A DNA stretch of 64,000 nucleotides. Origin: Cyathus striatus (taxonomy: Eukaryota; Basidiomycota; Agaricomycetes; Agaricales; Nidulariaceae). The stretch is from the NCBI GenBank assembly GCA_025738555.1, contig JAOVFP010000021.1, positions 558,001 through 622,000 on the forward strand, written 5' to 3'. Numbering within the stretch: the stretch's first letter is position 1; each line of letters starts with the position of its first letter. Shown here piece by piece: positions 9,878 through 22,400 of the stretch. A program made the position numbers and the translations under genes. The notes under the pieces are model-generated. The model was not told where the DNA came from and did not search any database. It saw nothing but the letters and a program-made list of their open reading frames with translations.

Positions 9878-12389
9878 AGGCCATACAGTGATTTTTATAC
9901 ATAATCCCACTGTAATTACAGTGGAATGGTAATGTATACATCACAGTAGTTACAGTGGCAGCTTGTTATAATGAAAGTATGTAAGATAGCGGGCACAAGG
10001 TTCCAGCACCCTTACATAAGCTGATTATGTAAGCGCCAAGAGGCGCAAAATGTCGGGTTCAGAAAAATCCAAAAAATTATGTGCTAGGAATCAGCTCGGA
10101 TGAGCTCTGTGGAGTATGGATTTTGTGTAATATAATTAATATTGGCATTAAAAAGTAATATTGAGTATATATCATTGATATTCACTCTTAAGATTATTAA
10201 GTAGATGCCATTTCACAGTGAGGAGGTACCTTGAGCTTTCTATTAGCCCACGCTGCATCAGGCAACAGAGTCAGCTCCTGTCAGATGCTGATCATATATG
10301 CTAATTAAGCATGTCATCTGCCAAGTGGTTGGTATATCTAAATTTAAGTATGAGAATTAAGTATTGCCATGCAGCATGCGTACCAAAGAATTTGGAGTTG
10401 TGGGATGTCATCCAGACATGCAAGGACATTATCTCTTCTTCCAGGTAAAATTCTTTGGAGTCCAATGATTCAAGATTCTCAGAAACCGTTTCTTGGAAGT
10501 AATTAAGCTTCTGATGACTGAAGTAGTACATACTTACTCTTGACTTACTCACACCATATCCTCGTATGCACTTGTCATCTTCACTGTAACTTCCACAGTG
10601 ACCTGCAGCTGGTTTCCCAGAACCATTCTTCAAGTTTGATAAGTGGTTTATTGTGTTTTTGGGATGTCTACCTGTGTTTTTCATGTCGATATCCTCTTGT
10701 TTCCATTCATATGAAGTGGCTGCTGTGCTTTGAATAGTCACGTGACTTGATTATGTAAGCCGCAAAATGTTAGGGGACAAAAATCTGAAGGGGCTTCCAA
10801 CCTATCTACAGCGCAATAATAATGTATTCTGAACAAGTTTTCTTTAAAAATTTTGTAGTCAAAATTATGAAGTCAATTAACTTTTTTTTCGATTTCTTTT
10901 TTGAACGTTCTGCTTTAAATACACTACAGAATAACTTCTTGGAATTAGATTTGCGCTAGAATAAATGTTGAAGAAGGTATTTCAGGAATGAGTTGAGGTT
11001 AAGTTTGTATTATGTAAGCATGCTGGAACCTTATGCCCGCTATCTTAAGGCCGTTACTAAGTGTGCTGATACACGTGTCATTGGAAGCTGATGCACATGC
11101 ACCATTAGCAACAGACTATTAATCGCACCAAAATCACACCAAAATCACACCTTCTCCCACCCTTTGCGCTGTGTTTCCAAAATAAGCATATTTCATTTGT
11201 GCGAGCGGGATTGATTAGGTTTTCTTCTTTAAACCTTTGTCTGCTTTTCTCCGTTTTCAATATAAAAACATATGATAGAATTTGGGATAACATAGAATAC
11301 TATTTTCTGTAGCTAACCACATCTCACTTAAATGCACAGCATACAAAGTTAGGTTTGCATTAGTGCCAATAGCATTTTATTTCAATACTTTCACATGTCT
11401 AAACAAAAAATGTTCATTTCTTTTCATCCTGAAGAACAAATGTAAACCAATTGTAGCTACATATATTGATCCATTGTACAGCCCAGAGTTCATTAATAAT
11501 AGAAATGAGCTTCCATATCATTATAATCATCAAATTTATTTGAAAACTGTACCTAGTAGGTGAGGACTGCATTTGTTTTAACGAAGTTCCATATACAATT
11601 GAGCAATCTACTCACAAGACTTTGAAGTTTCGTCAGACCGAAACTCAAAGTCATTCTATGAGCTTCATAAACGGTATTATCACTCTTTTATAACTTAAAT
11701 ATCAAACATTTTGCTGTTTTAATCCATTATTTCATTCAAGAACTGACTATAAGTTGTTTGTTTTCTTCTTTCCGAAATCTCTGCATGATATGGCATCCGG
11801 CGCGATGGATACTATCACGTGGAATATACGCTTAACACTGATAGCTTCGAGGCGATCTTATCTCGGATATTCCCGGACCCCGATAAAAGATTCCCCCTGC
11901 CCACCGTTCCTGCGCAATTCGCGCCTCGCCCCGCCCCTCCACATGTCCCAACTTCTTTACTTTGTATAAATGCGTAAATAGATACATGAAATAATAAATT
12001 TAACTATGTAAACTTCGAGATAGAGATATTTTTGATTCTTAAAGTAAGCAGTATCTACAAACAATCCACAAATTAGGAACATGAAAGGTGTTCCAATGTC
12101 TACAATGCCATAAGCAGGATAAGCTTAAGGTGTTGTTCAGGTTCAACTTCATAACCTTCCGAGAGTTCAGCTTCGAGGGCGCTCACCACTGTGCAGCTGT
12201 ATGTACAGGGTGCTCATTGTGCCATGCAGTTGTTTTGGCAGCGGGCCCAGATCTATCGGGTACTCGTGCTGATATGGTGTGCTGTTTATTTCAACTTATG
12301 TAAGGACAAGCACTGTAACTACAGTCAAGTATACATTACGTTCTCACTGTAATTACAGTCGATTATTACAAAGATCACCATATCTAGTG
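9878..12389. mobile_element. hAT-like element with 8 bp target duplication, non-autonomous
   Basis: The 8 bp sequence ggcatatc occurs immediately before (9870-9877) and after (12390-12397) this 2512 bp segment. The ends are inverted repeats of roughly 75 bp: both read gtgat..tt then a palindrome actgtaattacagt, then gtaatgtatac, then actgtagttacagtg (left 9886-9953, right in reverse complement about 12305-12380). An 8 bp duplication and long inverted ends fit hAT elements. Removing it rejoins the leader at 9711-9869 to the ATG at 12403 as in copy B. No transposase is recognised; the interior holds a nested element (9984-11045) and about 1.3 kb of unrecognised sequence (11050-12300). Confidence 0.75.
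9984..11045. mobile_element. Nested 1.06 kb inverted-repeat element with TA target site
   Basis: The left end agatagcgggcacaaggttc is mirrored by the right end, ending cccgctatct at 11045, with about 35 bp of imperfect inverted similarity, and TA flanks both ends (9982-9983, 11046-11047). A subterminal motif gattatgtaagcgcc..gcgcaaaatgt at about 10022 recurs in direct orientation at about 10746. TA duplication and architecture fit a pogo/Tc1-type non-autonomous element. A 146-codon - strand frame at 10301-10741 has no recognised domain. Confidence 0.65.
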
Positions 12390-12402
12390 GGCATATCGCA
12401 AC

Positions 12403-15400
12403 ATGTCTCAAACAGAAACAGGTAGGAAACTCATATGTTCACGATTCGCAGGTGCTTAAGGCGTGCGTCTACGATAGCTTTTACAGATCCACAAACCCTG
12501 AGGGGATTGTATGAATCAACGTTGAAGTTACCGGATGATGATGTCTTAAAACCTTTACATCTTAAAGCAGTTGGTATCCAGTGCTACACGTCCAACCAAC
12601 AGTTGAACAGTTTGGACATTTCCGAGTGGTCTATACAAGCATTCCAGTTGGCTGTCATACTTACTCCTCAACACGACCAAGAGCTGTGAATCTCCATACT
12701 TAGATCACTTGGTCAGGCTTTCATACAACATTACGGCCTGGGCCGACGTGTCGAAGATCTAAATCAGGCTGTTTCCACACTATGGGAGGGTGTTGATTTA
12801 ACCCCAGAGAATGATCCGTCACTTCCTGATGAGCTAGCGTACCTCGGATATGCTCTCGAGACTCGATTCAAGCAAACTGAAGAACTACGAGATATCACGG
12901 AAATTATAGATCTTCATCGGAAGGCTGCTTTCCTTACTCCAGAAGGAAGTCGCTCTCGACTTGAGAATCTCTTCACTCTATCAACAGCTTTACACGAAAG
13001 ATTTAATTATACATATGGATTGGGCGATCTCGAGGAAGCAATCGAAATCACGCAAGACCTGGTCAATAACATGGATTCGGAGGATCCGGATTATTCCTCA
13101 TCTCTCAACAAACTTTCCTGCGCCTTGAGAGCCCGCTTTGATTATAGCGGAGACTTGAGAGATGCAGGCCAAGCTATCGATGTTCAGCGAAAAGCAGTCG
13201 AGAATAGGCCCAATGATCCCAGTTTTCTGTCGAATCTGGGTAACGTGCACCAAACATATTTCATGCAAACCGGGAAGCTACCACATATCCACATGTCCAT
13301 TGAAGCTTATCGGAAAGCGCTGTCACTGGCAGGAGATGATCCTGCCATTCTTATAAATTTGGGAGTGTCGCTCGGATGTCGCTTTCTCGCGACAGGTAAT
13401 GTTGACGATCTTGAAGAGGCCATAGCGCTTGGACAGCACGCTATTCAGATCTGTAGAGATGATCCAAAATTACAACGGTTCAACGTTGATCTGGGTAGCC
13501 TGTTTAACATTCGCTCTGAACTTACACGGGATTTGCGTGATATGCATGAAGGGGCCCGGGTGCACAGAGAAGCGGTGATTCGAACACCTATTGGACACAG
13601 AGATTTGCCCAGATTCCTCAACAACCTAGGAAATTCTATATCATACCTATTTCACACTACGGGGAACGAGTCTGATCTCTCTGAAGCAATCTTGTGTTAC
13701 AAAGAAGCTGTTTCTCTAACTTTCGATGATAGTATTATACAGATGTACTGCCTGACTAATCTAGGAAGGGTGTTGCAGAGTAGATATATGCTTGCACACC
13801 AGCAACACGACCTCGATGATAGTCTCAGCGCGTTAAGGAAGTCTGTTTCACTGTGCCCGCCGAATCATACTCAACTTCCATATAATCTTTACCAACTTGC
13901 AGGCGCATTGAAAATTCTGTTTGAAAATGAACACCAACTTGAGACCATAGACGAAGCAATCTCAGTTATGGAATGGGCGATAGACATCACTCCTGATGGT
14001 AACGCTGGGCTGCCCTCCCTGCTTGATGTATTGGGAGGTTTATTCTTTGCTCGATACAAAATGACACAGAGCAATGATGACATTGAAAGAGCTGTTTCGT
14101 TATACCGCCAAGCTACACAGATGCCTGTTGGGTCCCCATTAACACGTCTAAGGAGTGGGCAACAGTGGGGGACGTTGTCTCTTCTCATGGACCCAGAGCA
14201 ATCCCTTCATGCATTCGAAATTATTTTTAATGACATCGTCCCACAATTGGCATGGATTGGACGTACTATGGAACAACGATATCTCTTACTGGCAACTCTA
14301 GCGCCCATTGTGAGCATGGCAACAGCTGTAGCCATCCGATATGAACAACTTCACATGGCCGTGGAGTGGCTAGAACAAGGTCGCTCAATAGTATGGAACC
14401 AAGTTAATAGTTTCTGCTCACCCTTAGACGATCTTCGAAAAGTGAACCCAGCCCTTTGTACGGAACTAGAAAAGATAGTGTTCGCTTTGCAGGAAGCTAG
14501 TATGCGAACAAACACATCCGATTTGTTAGGAAGTAGTATGGTACGCAATATCTCCATTCAAGATGACATCCTTCGGCATCAAGGTCTTGCAAAGCAATGG
14601 GATTCATTACTTTGTCAAGTTTGCAGCATAAGTGGCTTCAAGGATTTTCTCTGTCCAATATCGTTTCCTGAGCTGGTTCTGAAACTACCACCATCTGGTC
14701 TAGTAATAGTAGTTAATGTCGACCCATTTTCTTGTGATGCTTTGGTTCTTACCCGTGGCATATCATTAGAGAGCCAGGCTAATATCGTCCCCGTACGCTT
14801 GCCTCAATTCTACGAGAGAACAGTCATTCTTCGCGAGAGATTATATAAACTACTTTCCAATCCATCAGCTGGCACAAGAACAGGACGCACATGTCACGAA
14901 AGTTGAAACCACATTGCAATATATTTAGCCTTAAGTATCATTGCAAAATGCTTGAAAAGCATCTGCTCAGGTATTGAAATACTAGTATGTGGCAATGTAA
15001 GGCATGTCTCATCATACTAATCCCTTGATTTGATACAACCAATTATAATGTATCCTTAAGATTTTATCTAGATTATAATGCAAGGTAATATTATGTATCA
15101 TGTATCAACCCTTATCGTATTTGTTATCTGTCAGGTCACCAGTCACCAGTGACTAGTGACTTACAGAATGAGTCACGAGATAATTAAAATAAAACCGAGA
15201 AGTGCCGAGATTATCACTTCAAGATTTGTGACATGGCTTGAAGGAGAAAGACCTATAGACTAAGAGTGTAAAGAATCCAGACCTTTCTTAAAGAGGCTGC
15301 ATTTGGGTCCAGTTTTTGCAAGCATCTTTGTCTAGGCTATGGAACAAGATCCGGTGGATGCTGACTAACAACATGTTCAAAACGCATAAAAGGACGACAC

Positions 15401-16902
15401 TCTCGCTGGGTATTGCATAACTTAAGAACGAAGTAGCTTTAAGTTGTAAGTGGATAACTACAGAGGTAAGTAAACACCAGTAAGTGATGTCATCTTATCT
15501 ATGTTATGGTAACAGTGGGTAGCAGGCTAGTGATGTCTATGTGACACGGTATGTAGCATTACTTAGGGGTAGACAACATACAAAGCATGTGTACTAGAAT
15601 GGAAATATTACTTAACTTTTCTCGAGTTTTAGCTGATGAACATAGCTATTCTCTGCATACTCAATTAGACAAAAAATATTGTCATTTTATTATTATTACC
15701 AAAATGGGATACAAGCTGAAAATTAATTGTGTTGTTATCAACTTCATCTTAATAGTCCACGTGAAACTCAAAATATATTGTAACACTTTCAGCCAAGCTT
15801 TATAATGCTGTGAAGGCTTTCGTCCTCGATTATATGCCTTGTAAAGTAGGCCATGCATTAAGGAGCTATAATGCGCTTCAATGCCTTGCAAGTAAAAGTT
15901 AAGTTTCATGACACAGGTTGCCTTGCTATTAACCGATGTTCCATCAAGGAGCTCCTTCGGGATTTGTGGTACGAGATCGTGAAGCCCATCCTTGATGTGC
16001 TTAATCTAGAGGTAAGTAACCCTTTGGCTCCGTGGGCATTACGATGAACATGAATATCACAGCCTACATCAGATCCCCCTCGAATATGGTGGTGTCCAAC
16101 TGGTCCTCTTGCTTTTCTTCCTCTTCATGCCGCTGGCGATTACTACTACAATGACAAAACTCAAAATCCTGGATCAAATATCATGGAATATGCGATTTCA
16201 TCTTACACACCCACCATCACGGTTCTGACACAGAGTCTATCTAAGCACCACCAGCAACAGTATCAGGAGTTCAAGGGATTGCTTGCCGTCAGTGAGCCAG
16301 AAGCTCCCGGACTTTCACCTATCCCAGGTACAGCTCTAGAAAATATCATCCTGAAGCACATATTCGGCTTATTTTCTCAAACATTCCGTAGGCTGGAAGG
16401 CGTCGAAGCAACAGTGGAGAATGTCCGGGATGCCATGCCTTTGTACAGCTGGATCCATCTCTCCTGCCACGCTCTCCAGAATGACAGTCCTCTCAATAGT
16501 GCATTTTATCTCCATGATGGACAACTGTCCCTTGGAGATATAATTAAACAACCACTTCCTCATTCACAATTTGCATTCCTTTCGGCATGCGAGACAGGGA
16601 AGGGAGACAAAAAGCTCTCCGAAGAAGCAATTCATCTTGCAGCAGGTATGTTAGCGGTGGGGTATACCAGCGTTGTCGCAACTATGTGGTCGATCAGTGA
16701 CAACTATGCCCCACGGGTCGCGGAAGATTTTTACTCATACATATTACAGAAAGAGAAAGAGAGCTCTGCGAAGTATAATTATCCAGATTGTACTAGAGCA
16801 GCGTCTGCACTTCATCATGCCATAGGACGCTTTCGGCATCTGGTTGGCGATGACGAAGATGGCCTCTTGCTTTGGGTTCCATATATACATGTAGGCATCT
16901 AG
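12403..16902 (+). pseudogene. TPR-CHAT protein, copy A (disrupted)
   Basis: Paralogue of copy B at 19436-24844 with the same exon layout. Exon 1 is 12403-12421, the intron 12422-12488, exon 2 runs from 12489, the last intron is 16012-16062 (GTAAGT) and the last exon 16063-16902. The protein is a long TPR array of about 700 residues, with repeats of the form RF..T..L.DL.EAI.LHRKA, followed by a C-terminal CHAT (caspase-like, HetF-associated) domain: the RIWWCPTGPLAFLPLHAAG strand, His in WIHLSCHA and Cys in AFLSACETGKGD, the presumed protease dyad, both present. Breaks: CTG-TGA at 12687-12689 where copy B has CTG-CGA, and a 1.02 kb insertion at 14892-15913 that brings an immediate stop (14904-14906). 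The leader was displaced by the element at 9878-12389. Fungal CHAT proteins are suspected in regulated cell death and self/non-self responses; function here is not shown. Confidence 0.8.
14892..15913. mobile_element. 1.02 kb inverted-repeat insertion in the CHAT copy A exon
   Basis: Copy A and copy B align up to about 14890 and again from about 15930, and this segment is absent from copy B. It begins tgtcacgaaagtt and ends aagtttcatgaca, a 13 bp inverted repeat with two mismatches, with further inverted similarity inside (attgcaaaatgcttgaaaag versus cttgcaaggcattgaagcg). No target duplication is convincing, so exact ends are provisional. It contains no recognised gene and introduces stops into the host frame. 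Confidence 0.6.
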
Positions 16903-17251
16903 GCATTTAGATAAGTACGTATTTCTCATATTTTGGTATACCTTGAGTAAGTATGTGGTTCCCATCGAAGGTATCTTGCTTCAATCCCATTTTTATGCTG
17001 ATGGAGCGCTGCCGACTTCTAGCAACTTTATCTACCTTCGAGTTTCATTAGATGCGCTGGCATGCGGTTTCACTGTTAGCTAGCGATTCCACATGTTATC
17101 TTTCGTGGTCGCCACCTGAGGCTTGAGCGATAGGCACCAAAATGAAGCGCGATGTCTGCACGATCATTATCACAAGAATGACGTTTGGATACGGTAAAAT
17201 GACCCTTCGTTCAGGTGTAGACCTATGCAGTGACATTAGAGAATATCAATT
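16903..17251. other. Intergenic, no feature recognised
   Basis: Three-prime flank of CHAT copy A. No gene or repeat was recognised. Confidence 0.3.
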
Positions 17252-17404
17252 ATGGCAGGGGAGGATTTGCGCGGTCACAAGCAATATCAAGAACAGCGAT
17301 CTGTGTTGCAGAGAATGACCGAGTACAAAGATATGACAGAAATACACTTCAAGGATGATAAGGAGCGATACATCGAGTTCCAATCATTCAAGGGTATAAT
17401 ATAA
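17252..17404 (+). CDS. Short hypothetical frame, 50 residues
   Basis: ATG at 17252 to TAA at 17402-17404 gives a charged, hydrophilic 50-residue product (begins MAGEDLRGHKQYQEQR). Its codon composition is more gene-like than the surroundings, but no family is recognised and no splice partners are evident. It may be a fragment of a dead gene between the two CHAT copies. Confidence 0.2.
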   Translation: MAGEDLRGHKQYQEQRSVLQRMTEYKDMTEIHFKDDKERYIEFQSFKGII

Positions 17405-17439
17405 GTTGGGGGTATATTCCATAGCCTTCCCTGGTCCGT

Positions 17440-18369
17440 TAGTGAATCAACTAACGCACCAGGACTATCAACAGCTCACCATAACACCAATTCACACTAC
17501 AAGACCTTTCTCTTTGACGGCCTGACCGTTTTGTTCTCCACATCTTGTAGCAACCTCCTCGAAGTAGTATTTTCCTACATGCAACATGAGCCCGGTAATA
17601 TGAGAGAAGGCAACAAACGAACCGACAACGGAAGCTCAATCTGCAATGACTTGTCAGGGTCTTGATGAGACGGCTTTGAATGAGCCGACTTCTTGACAAG
17701 CACTTTGTTCTTGAGGCGAAGGAGTCGTATCTATGAAGTGTTAGCATTGTAACCTAGCGCACGAAAGTCACAGGTTACAGACCTGCTTGTCGTACTCGGC
17801 ATTTTCTTTCTTCAGCTACTCGAGTTCGAGCTCGAGCCCTTCATACTTCTGCTTGAGCTCCCGATTCGTATCACCCTCCCTCATCCACCGTCCTACCACT
17901 TCATCGCGTCCCTTCTCCTTTTGCTTCTGGCTTTTTCATTCTTTCGTCACTTATTGCTTTTTCTTGTCAACTTCTCATCGAGGATGTACAATGTTATTGA
18001 CTTTCGCGGCTTGATGCTCTTTCACTCGAACATCTTTCTCTCGTAATGTAGAGTTTTCTTTCTTCAATTCGTCGTGGTCATTCAAGACTGGGGCGAGGCG
18101 TTCTTCCAGGCTTTTTGCAGACTCGAGTAATCCTTCCTGCCTATCAACATGTTGAGAACTAAAGCATAAAGAGGGACTATGAACGTACTCACCACCACTC
18201 CAGTGTCAATACTGCTCCCCCTCGACCTTTGCACGACACCACGAATCTCTTTGACAGCGCGCTTCAAACTAATGCCAAGTGTATCCTTGTCAATCTTCCC
18301 CAACTTCTTCGACATAGTTTCTGCCCTCTTCTCAGGCGCGTTTACTTCCTCGTCTGAGAAGAAATCCAT
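17440..18369 (-). pseudogene. Coiled-coil protein gene, decayed by nonsense codons
   Basis: The - strand ATG at 18367-18369 opens MDFFSDEEVNAPEKR..., continues through TMSKKLGKIDKD and ISLKRAVKEIRG, reaches a GTGAGT donor near 18187 and resumes after an AG at about 18142 with a long heptad-like coiled coil (SAKSLEERLAPVLNDHDELK, KKENSTLREKDVRVKEHQ, LKQKYEGLELELE). A second intron seems to lie at about 17730-17785. The coiled-coil frame is broken by TGA (17975-17977), TAA (17951-17953), TGA (17936-17938) and TAG (17816-17818), while the surrounding codons stay coherent. All four stops could derive from CGA, CAA or CAG by one C-to-T change, though no intact copy is available here for comparison. 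No family is recognised. It sits between the CHAT paralogues; I see no gasdermin-like sequence in it. Confidence 0.5.
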
Positions 18370-18583
18370 GAAGAGTTGAATCGGTGTTCCCTTCAGTCAT
18401 CGACATGAGTGGCAAGTATTGCGAAGCATCGCATCTTGTTCCATACAGCTTCTACACATTCCATGTCCTTTATATATCTTTATGTAAGTAAGCTGTGATA
18501 GTTCCAGGTTGTATTGCGTACATACCGCAGGGAAAGAAGAGGAATGGGTTTGTCGTCTTTTCGCGCGAGAAAGAGATGACACT

Positions 18584-18775
18584 AGGAGAGAAGAAACTCT
18601 AGCATGCTTGACATTCGACTTTGACCATACTGATTCAGCGTTCAGGATGATTAGCGTAAGTCATATGCAGCTTAAGCTTCGAAGCTGCTGGCTAACTTGG
18701 ACCAACTGATCAGTGAAGCGAAGTTTTACGTTACTGTGAATCACTGCCACTTTACTGCACTCTGCGGAAGCATTA
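18584..18775 (+). repeat. Dispersed repeat, copy 2 (uninterrupted)
   Basis: Aligns with 4731-4833 followed by 5650-5720. The two halves are almost adjacent here, joined by about 30 bp containing tggctaacttggaccaactg. No coding capacity is recognised. The rest of 18370-19265 holds nothing else I can support. Confidence 0.6.
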
Positions 18776-19269
18776 GTTGCAAGTTCCTTATGTAACTTCC
18801 ATTGCTTCAAGATTATTTAACTTCAAATTCTCTCCAAATTCTCCTATATATAAGTCCTTGAATCCTGCACTTACTGATTGTTTCCTTAACCCCGAACCAT
18901 GTAGAATTATATTAGCTATTCAAATGTCACAATGATTATCATTCCATGCCGCCTCCACATATGCTTTCAGATAGTTTACTATACCATTTATGTATTCTAC
19001 AGACAATGTGCTCCGCTTTCTATGTATTTAAGTAGTATACTATGTACTGTATTTACTTATCCATTTGCCTCTGGCTTCCTCCCCCTGCGTGCTTTGAGGC
19101 CAAATGTAACGTCGTCGTCATCGTTGCGTCGTTTATTTCAACAAACCACAGGCTAAATTATACCTGAAAACCGAATGTTGATCTTATGTTTGTCTTATGT
19201 CACAGTGCTTCCGAGTTCGCACTGCGCAGCACCTCTGACAGTGACACGCGTGGTTCAGGAATTCACTGC

Positions 19270-19435
19270 CACCTGATTAACAGCATGATCTTGAAAGACT
19301 CAAAAGTATTACTCACTGGCGCTAAACCGGTGCTGTATGCAGTGGACGGATTGCTGCATTACTAGTACTATATCGGTCTCCCTCGGCCTCCCAGGCCCAG
19401 TTTCTCTCAAAAAATCTCCCAGGTTTCTTGGCAAC
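19270..19435 (+). promoter_or_regulatory. Putative promoter and leader of CHAT copy B
   Basis: The segment directly in front of the ATG at 19436 is nearly identical to 9711-9869, the displaced leader of copy A. Conservation in both copies, including attgctgcattactagtact and ccagtttctctcaaaaaatc, suggests a shared regulatory region. No transcription start can be fixed. Confidence 0.5.
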
Positions 19436-22400
19436 ATGTCTCAAACAGAAACAGGTAGGAAACACATATGCTCGCAATTTACATATACTTAAGGCGCAGG
19501 TGTACCGTACAGCTATTGTGACTACAGATCAACAAACCTTGAGGAGATTATATGAATCAACATTGAAGTTACCGGATGATGATGTCTCAAAACCTTTACA
19601 TCTCAAAGCAGTCGGTATCCAGTGCTACACGTCCAACCAACAGTTGAGCAGTTTGGACGTTTCCGAGTGGTCTATACAAGCATTCCAGTTGGCTGTCATA
19701 CTTACTCAACACGACCAAGAGCTGCGAATCTCCATGCTTAGATCACTTGGCCTGGCTTTCATGCAACATTACGACCTGAGCCGACGTGTCGAAGATCTAA
19801 ATCAGGCCGTTTCTACACTACAGGAGGGCATTGATTTAACCCCAGAGAATGATCCCTTGCTTCCTGGTCAGCTAGCGTACCTCAGATATGCTCTTCAGAT
19901 TCGATTCGAGCAAACTGAAGAACTACGAGATCTCACGGAAGCTATAGAACTTCATCGGAAGGCTGCTTTCCTTACTCCAGAAGGAAGTTGCTCCCGATTT
20001 GAGATTCTCTTCAATCTCTCATCTGCCTTGGACAGCAGATTTGATCATACACATGAACTAAGCGATGCGGATGAAGCAATCGAAATCATGCATGACCTCG
20101 TCGATAATATGAATCCAGAAGATCCGCAATATTCTATATCTCTCAACAACCTTGCCTGCACCTTGGGAGCCCGCTTTGATTATAGTGGAGACTTGAGAGA
20201 CGCAGGCCAAGCTATCAATGTTCAGCGTAAAACGGTCGAGAATAGGCCCAATGACCCCAGCTCTCTGACGAATCTGGGTAACGCACATCGAGCATATTTC
20301 ATGCAAACCGGGGAGCTACCACATATCCACATGTCCATTGAAGCTCATCGGAAGGCGCTGTCACTGGCAGGAGATGATCTTTTGCCTCTCATTCTTATAA
20401 ATTTGGGAGTGTCGCTTGGATGTCGTTTTCTCGCAACAGGTAATGTTGACGATCTTGAAGAAGCCATAGCACTTGAACAGCGCAGTATTCAGGTCTGTAG
20501 AGATGATGATCCAAAAGTGCGACGGTTCTACAGTGATCTGGGTAATCTGTTTTACTACCGTTTTGCACTTACACAAGATTTGCGTGATATGCATGAAGGG
20601 GCCCGGGCGCACGGGCCGACAGTTTTTGACGGTACGCACGGTACTGAACGGTACTCGATGTACCGTGCATGTACCGTGCAGTACTGATTAGTACCGTAAA
20701 TGTACCGTGCATACCGTGCATACCACACAACAGATACTAATTTACGGTATAAATTGTAACCTAAACAAGCTATGTAAAATCAATTAAATACTTATTTATT
20801 ATGCTATAACACTGGTTGATGAGGGTATAATGTATGGGTTATCAAGATTCTTCTTGCATCTTACCCTCTTATACCCAATGAATTTAAGTATAGTAGTGTA
20901 TTCGTAATATAATTAGGTATTGCTGCTGTACAATTGAGCTTACCACACATGATACTAATAATTATAACATTTCTCATGAATTAAAACGCAAAAATTCGAA
21001 TTAAGATGTACTTGGAGAAATTTGTAAGTTTCATATATTGCAATGACATGTATTTATTTAATGTGGTACCGTGCATAAGTACCGTGCATACCGTGAAAGT
21101 ACTGTGCACTGCCACAATGTACCGTACAAGTACCGTACACATCAAAAATCATGTACCGTGCAGATACCGTGCACAAAAATCTGTACCGTACAGTACCGTT
21201 CATGAACAAAATACCGTAAATTGGTACCGTAAAGTACCGTGCGTGTACCGTGCAGTGTTGTAGATGTACCGTGCAGTGCCATCAATGTACCGTGCAGCAC
21301 TCAATTTATGTCAATAAATAAATATGTATGTACTTCACTCTCACCTGCCCTCCCGCTCAATATGCTTATCAATTAAGTATGTTGCTCATTAATGCCGACC
21401 TTCCCGCCCATCGTTTCCCACGCCTCCGCTTAACAATTATGTTGCTTAATTGATGTCAGCCTCTCTGCTCATTGTCTCCCACGCCTCCGCTTATCAATTT
21501 TCTGCATGACAACCTTCCCGCCCATCGTTTCCCACGCCTCCGCTAATCATATTCAGTCCCCGCTCACTGCTGCCCGCCCCTCTTCTCAATAATTCCCACA
21601 GTATTTCCTTTGCTAAATACTCACCCTTAACATTTCCCACATATTTTAGTGTTGCCCACTGCTGCTTATAGCTTCCCATGCTTCACCATTACATCAATTC
21701 ATTGTTCCCCACCCTCCGCTTTCGTTTTCCCACGCACATATTGCGCATTCATTGGACTTTCCCTTAAATTTATAACAAATCAACAGTACATATGCTTCAT
21801 AAATTATAACTGTAGGATTCACTGTACAAAAGTATTAATTATTCCATAGTGGAAATTTGAATTATTTCGCATTTTCATATGATTACCCTTTCTTGTAATA
21901 CCTAAGGTACGCCATGATGTGTGGAGTAAAATATATAACATATATTACAAAAAGATTCAAGGGAAAATATTAAATTCTGAGCTAAATAATGCGAAATTAC
22001 TTGCTCACTGTTGAGCATGATGATGAGGAAGGGTGCCCATCAACACATCACCCATCAATATATGCGGCGGCCTTGAGGAAAGTGAGTTTGATGGCATTGA
22101 TGAATGTCAATGACAGCAATTGCAACATTGACAAAGGTGAGAAGAAGCGTGGGAAATTTTGAACAACACAAAATGTTGAAGGAAATGGCGGGCGGGGGAC
22201 CGGACAAAGGGGAGATAGGAGAGTAGTGTAGAGTGGTTTTGAAATGGTACTCCATTAATTACGGAATTTTCTTGCTCAGTTAATATAAGTATGGTACAAT
22301 AATTTTGATTCAGTACTCCGGTTATCATGGAATAATATTGCACCAATGATGTACCGTGCATAACGAGAAATGTACCGTGCATAACCAAAAATGTACCGTA

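Noticed and set aside
10301..10741. 146-codon - strand frame inside the nested TA-flanked element
   Set aside because: No transposase or zinc-finger motif is visible, the composition is not gene-like, and the element appears non-autonomous.
13889..14188. - strand frame over CHAT copy A (and its twin at 22814-23131)
   Set aside because: Conserved only because the two sense copies are paralogous; the TPR frame on the + strand explains the sequence.
16903..19265. Gasdermin or other pore-forming partner gene next to the CHAT genes
   Set aside because: Sear­ched because some fungi pair CHAT proteases with gasdermins; the only gene-like sequence is a coiled-coil pseudogene without gasdermin-like features.
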